Shown: positions 8,634 to 18,732, counted from the first letter of the stretch. The stretch: DNA of 48,107 nucleotides from Bacteroidaceae bacterium (GCA_017616915.1 JAFZXF010000072.1:1-48107); one strand, 5' to 3'. The notes: generated by a model from the letters alone, not told the origin. Program-made: numbers and translations.

Positions 8634-10439
8634 TTACTCATCTTTAGCAACCAAAAGGATGCAGTCGATGTTTAGGTTAGGAGTGCAAGTCTTGCGGTCA
8701 GACAGCTTGAGTGCACTGGTAATGGTAAGCATCGGCCTTGAGTTAGAAATCTTGTAGAAGCAAGCATCAAACTTGTAGTCCTCAAAGAGGAGGATAGTGT
8801 CAACCTTAGTAACGTCCGATATGAAGGAGCCGTTTTCCGGACCGGTAGCATTAACGGTCAGGCCTGCTCCCTTGTCATCGTAGTCATAGGTAAGCATTGC
8901 GTTAAACTTGTTAGCCTTGGGCGAGGTGTTGGCGGGGTCAACCATATTCTCAGGCACGATTACCACATAGATGTCGTAGGTGCCGGAGAGCACATCGGAG
9001 AGGTTGAAAGCCACCTGCGGGTTAGCTGCCGATGAACTTGGAACAAACTCCTGATATGCATCTTCGCTAATCTTCATGCCCTCATAGGCGGGATTGCGGT
9101 TACCGTCGCTGACATAGTGGCGTACACCAGTGGGTGATGCCGTAGAGAGCGACTTGGAGTACTGGGTGTTGACAATCCAGCCACCCTCTACCTCATAGGT
9201 CTTATCATACTGCCATGCCTTGTTGGCCTTGAAGTTGAAGTTGTCAACCAGGAAGGCAAAACCGTTGGACGCCTCGATAGGAGTCTGGTGGTCGGTCAGT
9301 TCGTTACAGTAGGGAGCCTTGGGGTGATAGAGCGACTCGCTGATATAATACTCAGTCGATACAAGCGAGTCGGCTGTCTCAAAGAAGTCCTTCACAGACT
9401 CTACAGTAGCCTCTTCAACTTCTTGCCTCTCGAGGAAGGCCTTCTGCTCATAGAGGCTGTAGTACATGTTCTTGAAGATAGCCTCCACTGCCTTAGCCTC
9501 CTGCAAGGAGTCGGCACGCAGGGAGTCAGTGTAAACATTGCCACGCTCGTCAACATAGGAGTAGGCAGGCTTATACTTGAAGAAAGACTTTACGTGCTCT
9601 ATACCCTGATTCCACGCATCGTTGGTGAAGTAGATTGCAGCTGCCACAGAGTCGGCCTGGCTGGCAATAGCAGGCATCACCTTGTTGCGCTCCCAGAATA
9701 CGGAGTCCACATACTGCATCTTACCATCCACTACAGAACCTTCGGTGCTATACTCCTCCTTAAACATAAGGGTGTCGTTCTGGGCGATGTAGTCGTGCAT
9801 GGCCGAAAGCTCAGGAGTAACGTCGATAATCTCGCGAAGGTCGTATGCATACGGGATGCTAGCCTCAAGCACATGGAGGGTACCATTGACAGAGGCAACA
9901 TTCTGAGTGCTTCCTGCGGGAATATTTACATTCTTGATAGTGTTCTCAATTGCATCATAAACGGCATACTTGCCATTGGCGAAAGTGATACGCTTCACTT
10001 CCGGATAGCTGCCATTATAGTTGAAGTATGAGAGGTGGTTCTGTGCAAACTGCTTCTCCACCGTCTTATAGAGGTCGGCAGCACCCACGCGGTCGCCTGC
10101 TTCGTCAAGCTGCTTAGCCTCATCAAGGAGATTGAGCCACTTCTTGGCGTAGTAGGTACCATCCTTGGGAGCCCACACTGTGAGCGACTTGGTGCCCTTG
10201 AGTAGCTCGCCATAGGTGAGTGCGGCGGGAGTGCCATAGGACTTCTTATTGACGAGAGCCTTATCGAGGATCATCAAGAAGGAGTCACACTGCTGGGTAG
10301 CCACGATATTATCGTAGAGAGTACCCGTAGCGTTGGTGGTATTGAGGTCATAATGGTCATCCGAACATGAGCCGAGGCTAAACACAGCCATTATACCGAG
10401 CAATCCACCGGTGAGCCATTTAATATACTTATTATTCAT
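8634..10439 (-). CDS. Fasciclin (FAS1)-domain surface lipoprotein, shorter form
   Basis: A 601-residue predicted lipoprotein: signal peptide, then LGSC with Cys25 as lipidation site followed by SDD. Two diverged FAS1 domains can be traced. The first (about 35-205) has SLTVWAPKDG and ends with NGTLHVLEASIPY. The second (about 205-400) has AAIYFTNDAWNQ and ends with SNGFAFLVDN. These are the conserved strand-H1 and terminal motifs of the FAS1 fold. The last 200 residues lack FAS1 motifs and look like a beta-sandwich (GTYDIYVVIVP, and ILLVAKDE at the end). It lies between susD1 (24-bp gap) and susC2 (28-bp gap), so it is cotranscribed. FAS1 domains generally mediate adhesion or ligand binding; the role here is presumably as an accessory binding protein on the cell surface (inference). 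Confidence 0.82.
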   Translation of the reverse strand: MNNKYIKWLTGGLLGIMAVFSLGSCSDDHYDLNTTNATGTLYDNIVATQQCDSFLMILDKALVNKKSYGTPAALTYGELLKGTKSLTVWAPKDGTYYAKKWLNLLDEAKQLDEAGDRVGAADLYKTVEKQFAQNHLSYFNYNGSYPEVKRITFANGKYAVYDAIENTIKNVNIPAGSTQNVASVNGTLHVLEASIPYAYDLREIIDVTPELSAMHDYIAQNDTLMFKEEYSTEGSVVDGKMQYVDSVFWERNKVMPAIASQADSVAAAIYFTNDAWNQGIEHVKSFFKYKPAYSYVDERGNVYTDSLRADSLQEAKAVEAIFKNMYYSLYEQKAFLERQEVEEATVESVKDFFETADSLVSTEYYISESLYHPKAPYCNELTDHQTPIEASNGFAFLVDNFNFKANKAWQYDKTYEVEGGWIVNTQYSKSLSTASPTGVRHYVSDGNRNPAYEGMKISEDAYQEFVPSSSAANPQVAFNLSDVLSGTYDIYVVIVPENMVDPANTSPKANKFNAMLTYDYDDKGAGLTVNATGPENGSFISDVTKVDTILLFEDYKFDACFYKISNSRPMLTITSALKLSDRKTCTPNLNIDCILLVAKDE

Positions 10440-10463
10440 AACTATTGGAAGTTTAAAAGTTTA

Positions 10464-12245
10464 TTAGTTCTTAACGATGGTTTCGTCGGTAACCCATGCA
10501 GGATTCTGTACCAGGGCTGTGTTAACCTTAATCTCGTCGTTATATACGGGGTTGAACAGAGAGTTGATGGTTCCCAACTTAGCCTTGATAGCACTTGCAT
10601 TGGTAGAATACTTCACAACCAGGAGGTTGAGCATCTTGGAGGTGTTGCCCTGACGAAGAGCGTAGCGTACGAGGTCGAACCAACGCTTGCCTTCTGCGAA
10701 GAACTCACGCTGACGCTCGCGCATCACAAACTCCTCAAGAGCCTGAGATGAGTTGTAGCTATCGAGCTTCAGGTCATCAGAAGCCTCAATCATCGGGTTG
10801 GAACGGGCAAATACTGCCTTAGCCACCTTGAAGCCTTCAGCGTTGAGCTCCTCATCATCGGCATGGAGGATATACTGCTGCAAGCAGGCGATAGCCTCAG
10901 CCTTCATAAGCAGGATATCTGACATACGATATACCATATAGTTGGCATCGTTTGAGGAAGAACGCCAGTTTCCATAATTAATGTTTGTGGAGCTGGCACC
11001 TACGTCATCGGCACCATCGGTGGTTATCTTAGTTACATTGAACTTCACAATGTTGTAAACTGCAGAACTGGACGAACCACTTACCTTCTGGATATTCTCG
11101 AAGCATCGGAGGTCGGTCTTGGAATAAGCTACAGCTGCATCATCGGGCTTTCCGCTGACGCTCTGGAATGCCTGTGCGGCCGACAAAGCGCCTGCCTGCA
11201 ACTTGCCACCGCTACCATATCCGAGGAACTTGGTAACAGCGCTGTTGGAGTTGGTACTTCCATCATGACCTATTTCGAAGAGACTCTCGAGAGAGCACTT
11301 GTCACCGAAGATCTTGTTGTAGGGAACATCATCCACACGCTTGTTCTTGCTGGTTTCATACAGCGGCAGAGGAATAACGTCGCCCTTGAAGATAGAACGC
11401 TCAGAGCCGTAGTAAGTCTCACGCTTCTCCTTGAAATCCTTAATCATCTCGTCGGTGAGATAGTCGGCATATTCTATAACCTTGCGATAGTCAGCCTCTG
11501 CCTCGCCCGGATATTTGGCGATGGAGTCGGCAGAAGTGTTCTTGGCTGCACGCCAGAGGTAGATGTCGCACAACAGCGCATAGATACCTTTGCGGGTAAA
11601 GCGGCATTTGTTAAACGAATCTTTACCGAAGTTAACCATACCGTTGTCCTTCACGCTCTCGAGGTCGTTGATGAGGAAGGTAAGGATTTCCTCAGAAGAG
11701 GTCTGCGGCACCGGGTCGATAGCGCCCTCACTGGTATCATTGGCTTTTACAACGAGGGGCACATCGCGGTAAGCACGCACCAGATAGAAGTAGTAGAGCG
11801 CGCGGAGTGCCTTAAGCTCAGCCTCGATGGGCTTCCAGTCGTTCTCAGAGAAACTGGCATCTATCTCTACCGTTTCTTCTCCCTTCTGCAAGCAGAGGTT
11901 GCAATAGGAGATGCCGGTGTAGAAATCAGCCCAGTCAAACCAAGAGTTGGTGGGAAGCAGGTTGGCATTCATTATATTCTTGATGTTCTCGTCGCTCTCG
12001 GAGGTGAGCAGGAAGTTGTCGGAGCGGAGCTCGCCCCAAACGAACATTTTCTGAGTACAACTATAGAGCTGCTTGTAGCACGAAGCCACAACGCTGTTAA
12101 GGTCATTCTTGTCCTCCCAGAACTCTTCACCGGTAATCTGGTTTGTAGGATATACGGTGAGGAAGTCATCACACGAGGTAAACAATCCGGCTAATGCTAA
12201 GCAAAGCGGAAGGATAATCTTACTGTATATTTTATTGTTTTTCAT
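10464..12245 (-). CDS. SusD/RagB-family nutrient-binding outer-membrane lipoprotein (first copy)
   Basis: A 593-residue SusD homologue of ordinary length. The signal peptide ends in the lipobox LFTSC (Cys25), followed by DDFLTVYPTNQIT, the classic SusD opening. Other family marks are GISYCNLCLQKG, ELKALRALYYFYLVRAYRDVP (TPR helix), YRMSDILLMKAEAI, and the C-terminal EEFVMRERQREFFAEGKRWF followed by DLVRY. It follows its SusC partner after 20 bp and precedes the second FAS1 lipoprotein. It is expected to form a lid on the SusC at 12266-15649. Substrate is not evident because no glycoside hydrolase, lyase, sulfatase or peptidase is encoded nearby. Confidence 0.95.
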   Translation of the reverse strand: MKNNKIYSKIILPLCLALAGLFTSCDDFLTVYPTNQITGEEFWEDKNDLNSVVASCYKQLYSCTQKMFVWGELRSDNFLLTSESDENIKNIMNANLLPTNSWFDWADFYTGISYCNLCLQKGEETVEIDASFSENDWKPIEAELKALRALYYFYLVRAYRDVPLVVKANDTSEGAIDPVPQTSSEEILTFLINDLESVKDNGMVNFGKDSFNKCRFTRKGIYALLCDIYLWRAAKNTSADSIAKYPGEAEADYRKVIEYADYLTDEMIKDFKEKRETYYGSERSIFKGDVIPLPLYETSKNKRVDDVPYNKIFGDKCSLESLFEIGHDGSTNSNSAVTKFLGYGSGGKLQAGALSAAQAFQSVSGKPDDAAVAYSKTDLRCFENIQKVSGSSSSAVYNIVKFNVTKITTDGADDVGASSTNINYGNWRSSSNDANYMVYRMSDILLMKAEAIACLQQYILHADDEELNAEGFKVAKAVFARSNPMIEASDDLKLDSYNSSQALEEFVMRERQREFFAEGKRWFDLVRYALRQGNTSKMLNLLVVKYSTNASAIKAKLGTINSLFNPVYNDEIKVNTALVQNPAWVTDETIVKN

Positions 12246-12265
12246 ATTTACCTAAGTGTTTGAGA

Positions 12266-15200
12266 TTAGAAATCGATGTTCAGGTTGAACGTAACGGAGC
12301 GTGAACGCGGAGTCTGGGAAGAGTCAAACGCCGGTGAATAGCCTGAGGCAGAATGCTCGGGATCAACGCCCTTATACCTTGTCAGGAAGAAGAGGTTGTT
12401 GGCCGAAGCAGAGAACCTGAGTCCCTTGATGCCCAGGCGGCGGATAACCTTCTGGTCAAACTGATAAGAGAGCTGCAAGTACTGGAGACGGATAAAGTCA
12501 CCCGGCTCTACGTAGCGGCTGGAGGCCAGTGCATTGTAGGAAGAACCTGCATTGGTATTCATGGCACGCGGAATCTCGGTGATGTCACCGTTCTTGCGCC
12601 AGCGCCAGTTAACGGCTGCCGACTGGTTCTTGTTAGTACGCATATCTTCTGCATACATACGGGCAAGGTTAACAACCTTTGCACCGGTACGGATGTTAAA
12701 GCTGGTCTTGAGGGTCCAACGACCATAGGTGAAATCGATACCGAAACCACCGGTGAAGGTCGGGTTGGAGTTGCCGAGATAAACGATGTCAAGCTCGTTG
12801 ATCTGACCGTCGTGGTTGATATCCTCGTAGATAGCATCACCACCATTGAACTGATAATTGGTACCACCGTAGTTGTAGTACATACGGAGAGGATTACCGC
12901 TGGCATCGAAGATGATGTTGCCGTTAGCATCCTTGGCTATCGGGCAGGTGGAGTTCTCGCCACGAGCTGCAGCTGCAGCAGCGGTGTTCTCACCATAGAC
13001 CTCATTTTTGGAAGCCTCAGCAAAGTAGCCGCAGTGATCGTAGTCGTAGCGGTAAACGCCGAGGTAACGGAAACCGTAGATAGAATAGAGGGCGTTACCA
13101 ATCTGTACACGACTCAGATAGTTCTCGTTAGCATAGTCAAAGTCCTTATTAACAGTAGAGAGCACGCTCGCGTTCATTGAGGTAACGCGGTTGCGGTTCT
13201 GCGAAGCATTGAACTTAAGCTTGAAGTTGAATCCTTCCTTCGGACTCTTCAGCAGAGGACGTGTGCTTGCTGCAAGTTCCCATCCCTTGTTCTTCAGCGA
13301 ACCTACGTTTGCATAGTCAAGTGTAGAATAACCGGTAGAAGAAGGAATCTTCACGCCCGACTGCAACAGGTTGGTGGTACGCTTCTCATAGAGGTTGATA
13401 TCGAAATCTACAAGTCCGTCTAATAATCCGATATTGAAACCTACGTTCCAAGAGCTCGTCTTCTCCCACTGCAGGGTGGTGAGGCGGAGGTTGTCGGGCT
13501 TGATAGCGGACATAGAGGCAGAACCCGTAGTATATGAACCGTTGTTAGAATACTTGTTGAAGATAGTAGAGTTGGTCGAGGGAGGATTACCCGTCATACC
13601 CCAACCCGGACGTACTGCCAACATGCTTATCCACTTCTTGAGCGGACGGAAGAAGTACTCGTCGCTGATATTCCAACGGGCGGAGATTGCGGGGAAGAAG
13701 CCCCAACGCTTGTCCTTACCGAAGGAGGTGCTACCGTCAGCACGTACTGTGGCGTCAATAGCATACTTAGACTTGAATGAGTAGTGAGCGGTTGCCAAGA
13801 AACTCAAGCTGTGAGACTTGGAGGTGCTTGAAGATGCCGCTGTGAGATAAGCATTAACAGTAGGATCGGTGATACCGCCAACGAGACCGCTGGAGTTGAG
13901 CGACTGGCTGGAACCGGTGTAGGTGGACAACTCACCACGAAGCAGGAATGAGAGACTGTGGTCCTCATGAAGCTTCGGGGTAAAGGTGAGGTCGTGCTGG
14001 GTAGTGAAGGTCAGACCGCGCGAAGAGCTTGTACCGGCCAGGTTGATACCATTCTCCCAACTGGAGGAAGAAAGCTCACCGGGATAGTAAGCATCGGTAG
14101 TATTGGAGGTTGAGTTCATATAAACCTCGCCTCTATAATCGAGCATGGTCTTGGAGGCGTCGATACCGAGCAGCTTATAGCGAACCTCAAACTGCGGAGT
14201 AATCTGATACTGGCTGGTATTCTTCCATGAGAGATTGGCAATAGCAACAGGGTTACCGTTGTCAACCATATCGCTGAGATAGTAGGAAGTGTAACCATCC
14301 TGAACCATACCTTGGCTACTTGCCAGAGGATACATTCTAAAATACTCGCCGGTATTCACATCGCCGTCGTAACGATATATGCTCATGTTAGGCATAGCAT
14401 TGTAAGCCTTGGCGAGAATGTCGGTGTAGTTCTGATGGTTCTTAGTATAGGTAAGGCTGAAGTTTGAACTGAACTTGATGCGGGTTGACACATCATAGTC
14501 AAGAGTCATACGGGTGGAGAAACGGTCAAGCTTCTGCTTGATAATGGTACCGGTCTCGTTGTCGTAACCAGCGGAAACACGGAACTGTGCCTGGTCACCA
14601 CCACCATTGATGGTTGCATAGAACTTATGAGCCTGACCAAACTGAGTAACCTTATCCACCCAGTTGGTATTCTTGTTATAGTTGTTGTAGTACATCGGGC
14701 GCTCCTGGTTATACATGAGCTCGATGATGTTGGAGGTCAGGTCGCTCTGACGAGGATTGAAGTAACCCTCCTTGAGCATCATGGTGTAGCCGTCACCGTT
14801 GAGCATCTTCATGCCTGCGGGCTGCCAGCTGCCTGAGAAGAAGTAGCTACCGGTAACGGTGGTCTTACCCTTCTTACCACGGCGGGTGGTAATCTCGATT
14901 ACACCATTAGAACCGCGGGAACCCCACATAGCGCAGGCACCGGCGTCCTTCTTAACCTCGATAGACTTGATATCCTCCACGTTTACGGATAGCAGGTTTG
15001 CAAACTGCTCCTGGTTGTCCATATCCTGAAGGTCGATATCAGTGGAAGAATAGTTCTCAAGGACGTGTCCGTCCACTACGATAAGAGGCTCCTGATTACC
15101 GGAGATGGTGGTAACACCGCGGACACGCATACTCATACCCGAACCAAGGTTACCTGAGTTGGCCACAACGTCAAGACCGGCGATCTGTCCCTGCAGTGCC

Positions 15201-15649
15201 TGGTCAGCCGATTCGAAGGCCAGACCCTGCATCTCGTCCATATCGAGTTTCTGGGTAGCCACCGAAATTTCTCGCTCAGGAATGGTGAGTCCGTTAGACT
15301 TCACAACCTTCCTACCTTGAATCTTAACCTCTTTCAGAGACGCGGTGTTTTCATTCAGCTGAATACGGAAGAAGGTTTTTTCACCTATTACCTGCTCAAC
15401 GGGGCGGTAGCCATAGAAGTAAACCTTAAGCTTGTTCTTAGGGTTCTTGATTACCAAAGCAAAGTTTCCGCTCATATCGGTATTCGTCTGGGACTGAATA
15501 CGGCCGTTAGCGTCTTGCTCAAGCACATTTGCATACATGATAGGACCGTCCTTGGGATTGAAGACATGTCCCGAAATCCTGTGCTGGGCATAGGAAAGAG
15601 TCATGCCGCAGCAAAGGAAGAGTAACAATAGATACTTTATCTTATTCAT
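12266..15649 (-). CDS. SusC/RagA-family TonB-dependent outer-membrane transporter (first copy)
   Basis: A 1127-residue TonB-dependent channel. The signal peptide ends LSYAQ, followed by a carboxypeptidase-regulatory-like domain (HRISGHVFNPKDGPIMYANV) and a candidate TonB-box/linker region near residues 100-135. The plug is canonical: ADQALQGQIAGLDVV, SMRVRGVTTISGNQEPLIVV, then MWGSRGSNGVIEITTRRGKK. The barrel ends SVTFNLNIDF, with a terminal Phe as usual for outer-membrane barrels. It starts 12 bp after the large FAS1 lipoprotein gene. This plug keeps all SusC signatures, whereas the second SusC of the operon has lost several, so the two pairs probably take different ligands. Confidence 0.96.
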   Translation of the reverse strand: MNKIKYLLLLFLCCGMTLSYAQHRISGHVFNPKDGPIMYANVLEQDANGRIQSQTNTDMSGNFALVIKNPKNKLKVYFYGYRPVEQVIGEKTFFRIQLNENTASLKEVKIQGRKVVKSNGLTIPEREISVATQKLDMDEMQGLAFESADQALQGQIAGLDVVANSGNLGSGMSMRVRGVTTISGNQEPLIVVDGHVLENYSSTDIDLQDMDNQEQFANLLSVNVEDIKSIEVKKDAGACAMWGSRGSNGVIEITTRRGKKGKTTVTGSYFFSGSWQPAGMKMLNGDGYTMMLKEGYFNPRQSDLTSNIIELMYNQERPMYYNNYNKNTNWVDKVTQFGQAHKFYATINGGGDQAQFRVSAGYDNETGTIIKQKLDRFSTRMTLDYDVSTRIKFSSNFSLTYTKNHQNYTDILAKAYNAMPNMSIYRYDGDVNTGEYFRMYPLASSQGMVQDGYTSYYLSDMVDNGNPVAIANLSWKNTSQYQITPQFEVRYKLLGIDASKTMLDYRGEVYMNSTSNTTDAYYPGELSSSSWENGINLAGTSSSRGLTFTTQHDLTFTPKLHEDHSLSFLLRGELSTYTGSSQSLNSSGLVGGITDPTVNAYLTAASSSTSKSHSLSFLATAHYSFKSKYAIDATVRADGSTSFGKDKRWGFFPAISARWNISDEYFFRPLKKWISMLAVRPGWGMTGNPPSTNSTIFNKYSNNGSYTTGSASMSAIKPDNLRLTTLQWEKTSSWNVGFNIGLLDGLVDFDINLYEKRTTNLLQSGVKIPSSTGYSTLDYANVGSLKNKGWELAASTRPLLKSPKEGFNFKLKFNASQNRNRVTSMNASVLSTVNKDFDYANENYLSRVQIGNALYSIYGFRYLGVYRYDYDHCGYFAEASKNEVYGENTAAAAAARGENSTCPIAKDANGNIIFDASGNPLRMYYNYGGTNYQFNGGDAIYEDINHDGQINELDIVYLGNSNPTFTGGFGIDFTYGRWTLKTSFNIRTGAKVVNLARMYAEDMRTNKNQSAAVNWRWRKNGDITEIPRAMNTNAGSSYNALASSRYVEPGDFIRLQYLQLSYQFDQKVIRRLGIKGLRFSASANNLFFLTRYKGVDPEHSASGYSPAFDSSQTPRSRSVTFNLNIDF

Positions 15650-15661
15650 AGTTGCACTTAT

Positions 15662-18571
15662 TTATCGGATTGGATACTTAGCCATGAACTTCTTAGCCTT
15701 AGCGGATGTGCTGTAGAGCCCGTCGTAGGAACCGCCCGGCAGAGTGGTAAAGTTGAGAACACCGTCAATCTGATGAAGCACAGCGAAGGATGATGTCTCA
15801 ATAGTGGTAGCGCTTGTGCCGGCCTTGTCGAACTGGAGGTCACGGGTCAAGATGTTGTTGAAGGCAGGATCGGTATTAACCTTGCGGGTATGTCCGGCCT
15901 TATCGGAAACGGTAAGGTTGCCGTTGCCGGCGTTCTTCACGGTCACGGTGATGTAACGGTTGGTCTCAGCATTGATACAAGCCGTTTCATAATCGGTAGC
16001 CGAGATAACAGGCACGTCGTTGTAGATGGCATCATCCTGGAAGTGATACTTCACGAAGTTGAGCAGGGCTACACACATAGCCTGAGCCTTGGTCTTGTAA
16101 GCCTTGGTGTCCTCTTCAGGATCATAGCCCGGAATGCTCTCCTTCTCCTGGATCTCAGCCTTCTTGGTATTGATATACTCCTCTATGCTCTCCCATGTGG
16201 GCAGGCCCCTGCCAATCTCTGCATCGATGGCTGCATTGGTGGGGATATATACGGTATAACGATAGGTGCTGAAGAAGCGTACGTTATAATCCATACAGGG
16301 ATTTGTGGAGGTGAAGATCAAATACTTGGCCAGAGCCTTGTCCTTTTCAGTGCGGCTGGAGTACTCATCAGCGAAGCCGGCCTCTTCAAGCACGTCGGGG
16401 TTAACCTGGCAGAGGTTGAAGAACTTGGCATACGGAGAGTCTTCGTCACCGTTGTCGTTCAGGATATTGTATACAGAGTGGATGGTCGACTGGATAGGAC
16501 GGTCGATGATGTAGGTCATACCGTTACCATAACCATTGGTCTTGCGAGACTGGTCGAAGATTTCCTGAATATTACAGAACTCATTGTGCTCAATCTGCCA
16601 AGCGCCCTGAACCTTTCCACCGTGGATGCCCTTCTCAGGATTGGTGACCTTGATGGGAGCACCGCCCTTGGTGGTATAGTAGGTCTTGCCACTGAGGATA
16701 CCGTCTTCATCGGCCTCTTCGTGTACTATGATGTGAGCGTCAAGCATGTCCTTCAAACGGTTGTTGAGCTGAGTGGCCTTGATAGTAGTGGTCATGCGCA
16801 CGGAGTCAGCCTGATGAGTGAGGGGATCATACTTGAAAGCATATGCGGAAATGGGGTTGGATACGTTCTTGGCATCGTAGTTAAACGACAGCATATAGGG
16901 CTGGGTGTAAACCATCGATACAGGATCGTAGTATTTCTTCAACGCATTGTCGGTGGGGATAAAGAAGCTGAAGTTGGAGCTCATCGCCAACAGGTAGGTG
17001 GAGATGAACGAGTTCAGAGGTGCCGAGTTAGGATTGGTGATATACTTATCATCGGCGGTGATTGCCCAGTTGAAGATGTGGAGGCTGTCACCTACCAGAG
17101 CCGGTGCCGATACAGAGGCATACTTGGCTGGGGTGCGCACCTCATTCATAATGTAAGCCACACCATTGTTGGCAATCAAGCAGGTGTCGATCTTCTGAAT
17201 GTAATCCTCAACGGTAAGCACGTCGGAGAACATCGGGTCACGGGCATCGTTCATGATGCTGATGTACTTGCTCGGAACAGACTCGATGAAGGATATCTTC
17301 ATCAGGTTGTTGATAAGAGCCTGGATAACCTCGAGAGGAACCTGGTCGAGGTTGACCTGAATATTCTCAGCCGTGTTGGGCAGGATGGCGTAAGCGTTCA
17401 TCAGGAACTCGCCACCACCACCGGGGAGGAAGTACTTCTTCATAGCCTCGTCGGAGGGCACGAACATTGCACCAATATCCTGCTGCACACCATGGCTGGC
17501 GTTGTAGTAGGTGTTCCATCCCGGGTCAAAGTTGAGGTAGTAAGAAACCTTCTTGCCGCTAGGATCGGACTCAAGAGCCTGACCGTTCTGCGAGCGAGCC
17601 GACAGGTAGCGCTTCTCAAACACGGAGTCAACGCCTTCATAGCCGGGCAGCTGACGCAGCGAGTTGGTAAGGCTGGAGTTATAGAATGGAGCACTGAAGC
17701 GGTCGAGCAGATGGCTGAACAGGTTGCTGCGGCCATTGGTGCGGATCATCTCTGCCATGTTGGTGGGAGCCAGCAACACGCGGTCCATCTTGTCGATGTA
17801 ACCATTCTGGCAGGTGATGTCCTGCTCCACAATCTTACTGCCGTAGATATATACATCATTCTTCTCACGTGCGCGACCCACGATAACCTCGAAGTCACGG
17901 TCGGTGATACTCTGCTCCTCCATCTGACCGTTGATCCAGTGGATCATCATTGGCACAGTGGCATCGCATGCCATGTACATACCTCCCTTAGCCTGCTCAC
18001 GGAAACGAGCCCAGTAGTCCTTGTCTCCTGTATTGTTGGAGAATGGGATGGCGGGATTGTCCCAAGCGAAGAACGATACAGAGTCAGTAATCTGCAATGA
18101 GGTAGGACGCCTCATACACTGATTCTTGTCGAGATAGCTACCGTCGGCGGCCTGACTTGACGAAGTCAGGTTGGGAAGCATCTCCAGCAGATAGGGATTG
18201 TCGAGCATGGCAGTGTGGAGCAAGAGCTTCTTCTGCGCATCTGTCAGATCTTCATAACTGCTGACGTTCCAGTCATTTTTCTTGTAGAATTCTGCGAACG
18301 CTTCATCGTCGGCGACAAAGAGAGTCTTACTACCCGTCTTCGCGAGAACGGTCGCATAATCCAAATCATCGATTAGCTTAATCATGTTGGTGTAGTTACC
18401 ATTACTTGAGTCCTTCAAGTAATTGTAGATACTCGACCCCAACCAACTCGGAGTTTTGTCCGGCAGGTCGTAATCATCGGAGCATGAATACATCAACGCG
18501 CCAATCAATAGCAAGCCCATTGTTCCAAAGAGCTTTTTGCTAAACCTGAATAAACGGTTCTTCATACACAT
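15662..18571 (-). CDS. Large surface lipoprotein with four fasciclin (FAS1) domains
   Basis: A 969-residue predicted lipoprotein opening the operon. The start is the ATG at 18571 (MCMKNRLF) or, equally likely, the third codon at 18565. The signal peptide ends LMYSC (Cys30), followed by SDDYDLP. Four FAS1-like units are visible from their paired motifs: TLFVADDEAF (about 83) with YIDKMDRVLL; GAMFVPSDEAM (about 367) with NGVAYIMNEV; FSFFIPTDNAL (about 534) with NGMTYIIDRP; and YTVYIPTNAAI (about 772) with VLHQIDGVLNF near the end. The units are poorly conserved, with long insertions in the fourth. A multi-domain FAS1 rod at the cell surface would suit an adhesive or ligand-capturing role next to SusCD (inference). 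No enzymatic motif is visible. Confidence 0.82.
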   Translation of the reverse strand: MCMKNRLFRFSKKLFGTMGLLLIGALMYSCSDDYDLPDKTPSWLGSSIYNYLKDSSNGNYTNMIKLIDDLDYATVLAKTGSKTLFVADDEAFAEFYKKNDWNVSSYEDLTDAQKKLLLHTAMLDNPYLLEMLPNLTSSSQAADGSYLDKNQCMRRPTSLQITDSVSFFAWDNPAIPFSNNTGDKDYWARFREQAKGGMYMACDATVPMMIHWINGQMEEQSITDRDFEVIVGRAREKNDVYIYGSKIVEQDITCQNGYIDKMDRVLLAPTNMAEMIRTNGRSNLFSHLLDRFSAPFYNSSLTNSLRQLPGYEGVDSVFEKRYLSARSQNGQALESDPSGKKVSYYLNFDPGWNTYYNASHGVQQDIGAMFVPSDEAMKKYFLPGGGGEFLMNAYAILPNTAENIQVNLDQVPLEVIQALINNLMKISFIESVPSKYISIMNDARDPMFSDVLTVEDYIQKIDTCLIANNGVAYIMNEVRTPAKYASVSAPALVGDSLHIFNWAITADDKYITNPNSAPLNSFISTYLLAMSSNFSFFIPTDNALKKYYDPVSMVYTQPYMLSFNYDAKNVSNPISAYAFKYDPLTHQADSVRMTTTIKATQLNNRLKDMLDAHIIVHEEADEDGILSGKTYYTTKGGAPIKVTNPEKGIHGGKVQGAWQIEHNEFCNIQEIFDQSRKTNGYGNGMTYIIDRPIQSTIHSVYNILNDNGDEDSPYAKFFNLCQVNPDVLEEAGFADEYSSRTEKDKALAKYLIFTSTNPCMDYNVRFFSTYRYTVYIPTNAAIDAEIGRGLPTWESIEEYINTKKAEIQEKESIPGYDPEEDTKAYKTKAQAMCVALLNFVKYHFQDDAIYNDVPVISATDYETACINAETNRYITVTVKNAGNGNLTVSDKAGHTRKVNTDPAFNNILTRDLQFDKAGTSATTIETSSFAVLHQIDGVLNFTTLPGGSYDGLYSTSAKAKKFMAKYPIR

Positions 18572-18632
18572 TGAATTTAAATTTTATATTATTTGTATTT
18601 TTCTCTCATGCATAGATGCACTATGTAAGGTA

Positions 18633-18640
18633 CAAAATTA
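18633..18640 (-). promoter_or_regulatory. Candidate -7 box of the FAS1-SusC-SusD operon
   Basis: Reads TAATTTTG on the minus strand (consensus TAnnTTTG), 61 nt before the first start codon at 18571. A TTG lies 16 nt further upstream (18657-18659), slightly closer than the usual -33 spacing. Confidence 0.45.
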
Positions 18641-18732
18641 AGAAATCTTATTAAAACAACCATGTTTTAGTGCGATAAAATGACATTTATTAGCATTTAT
18701 TTCTGATTTTGGGGCGAAAAAGTCAAAAGTAA

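Noticed and set aside
11265..12194. 309-codon plus-strand frame opposite susD1
   Set aside because: Shadow of the SusD gene, no recognisable motif.
15890..18100. 736-codon open frame on the plus strand opposite the large FAS1 gene
   Set aside because: Composition is typical of the antisense of a biased coding gene (many Val, His, Gly and Leu, no domain), while the minus strand encodes a clear lipoprotein with FAS1 motifs in a tight operon.
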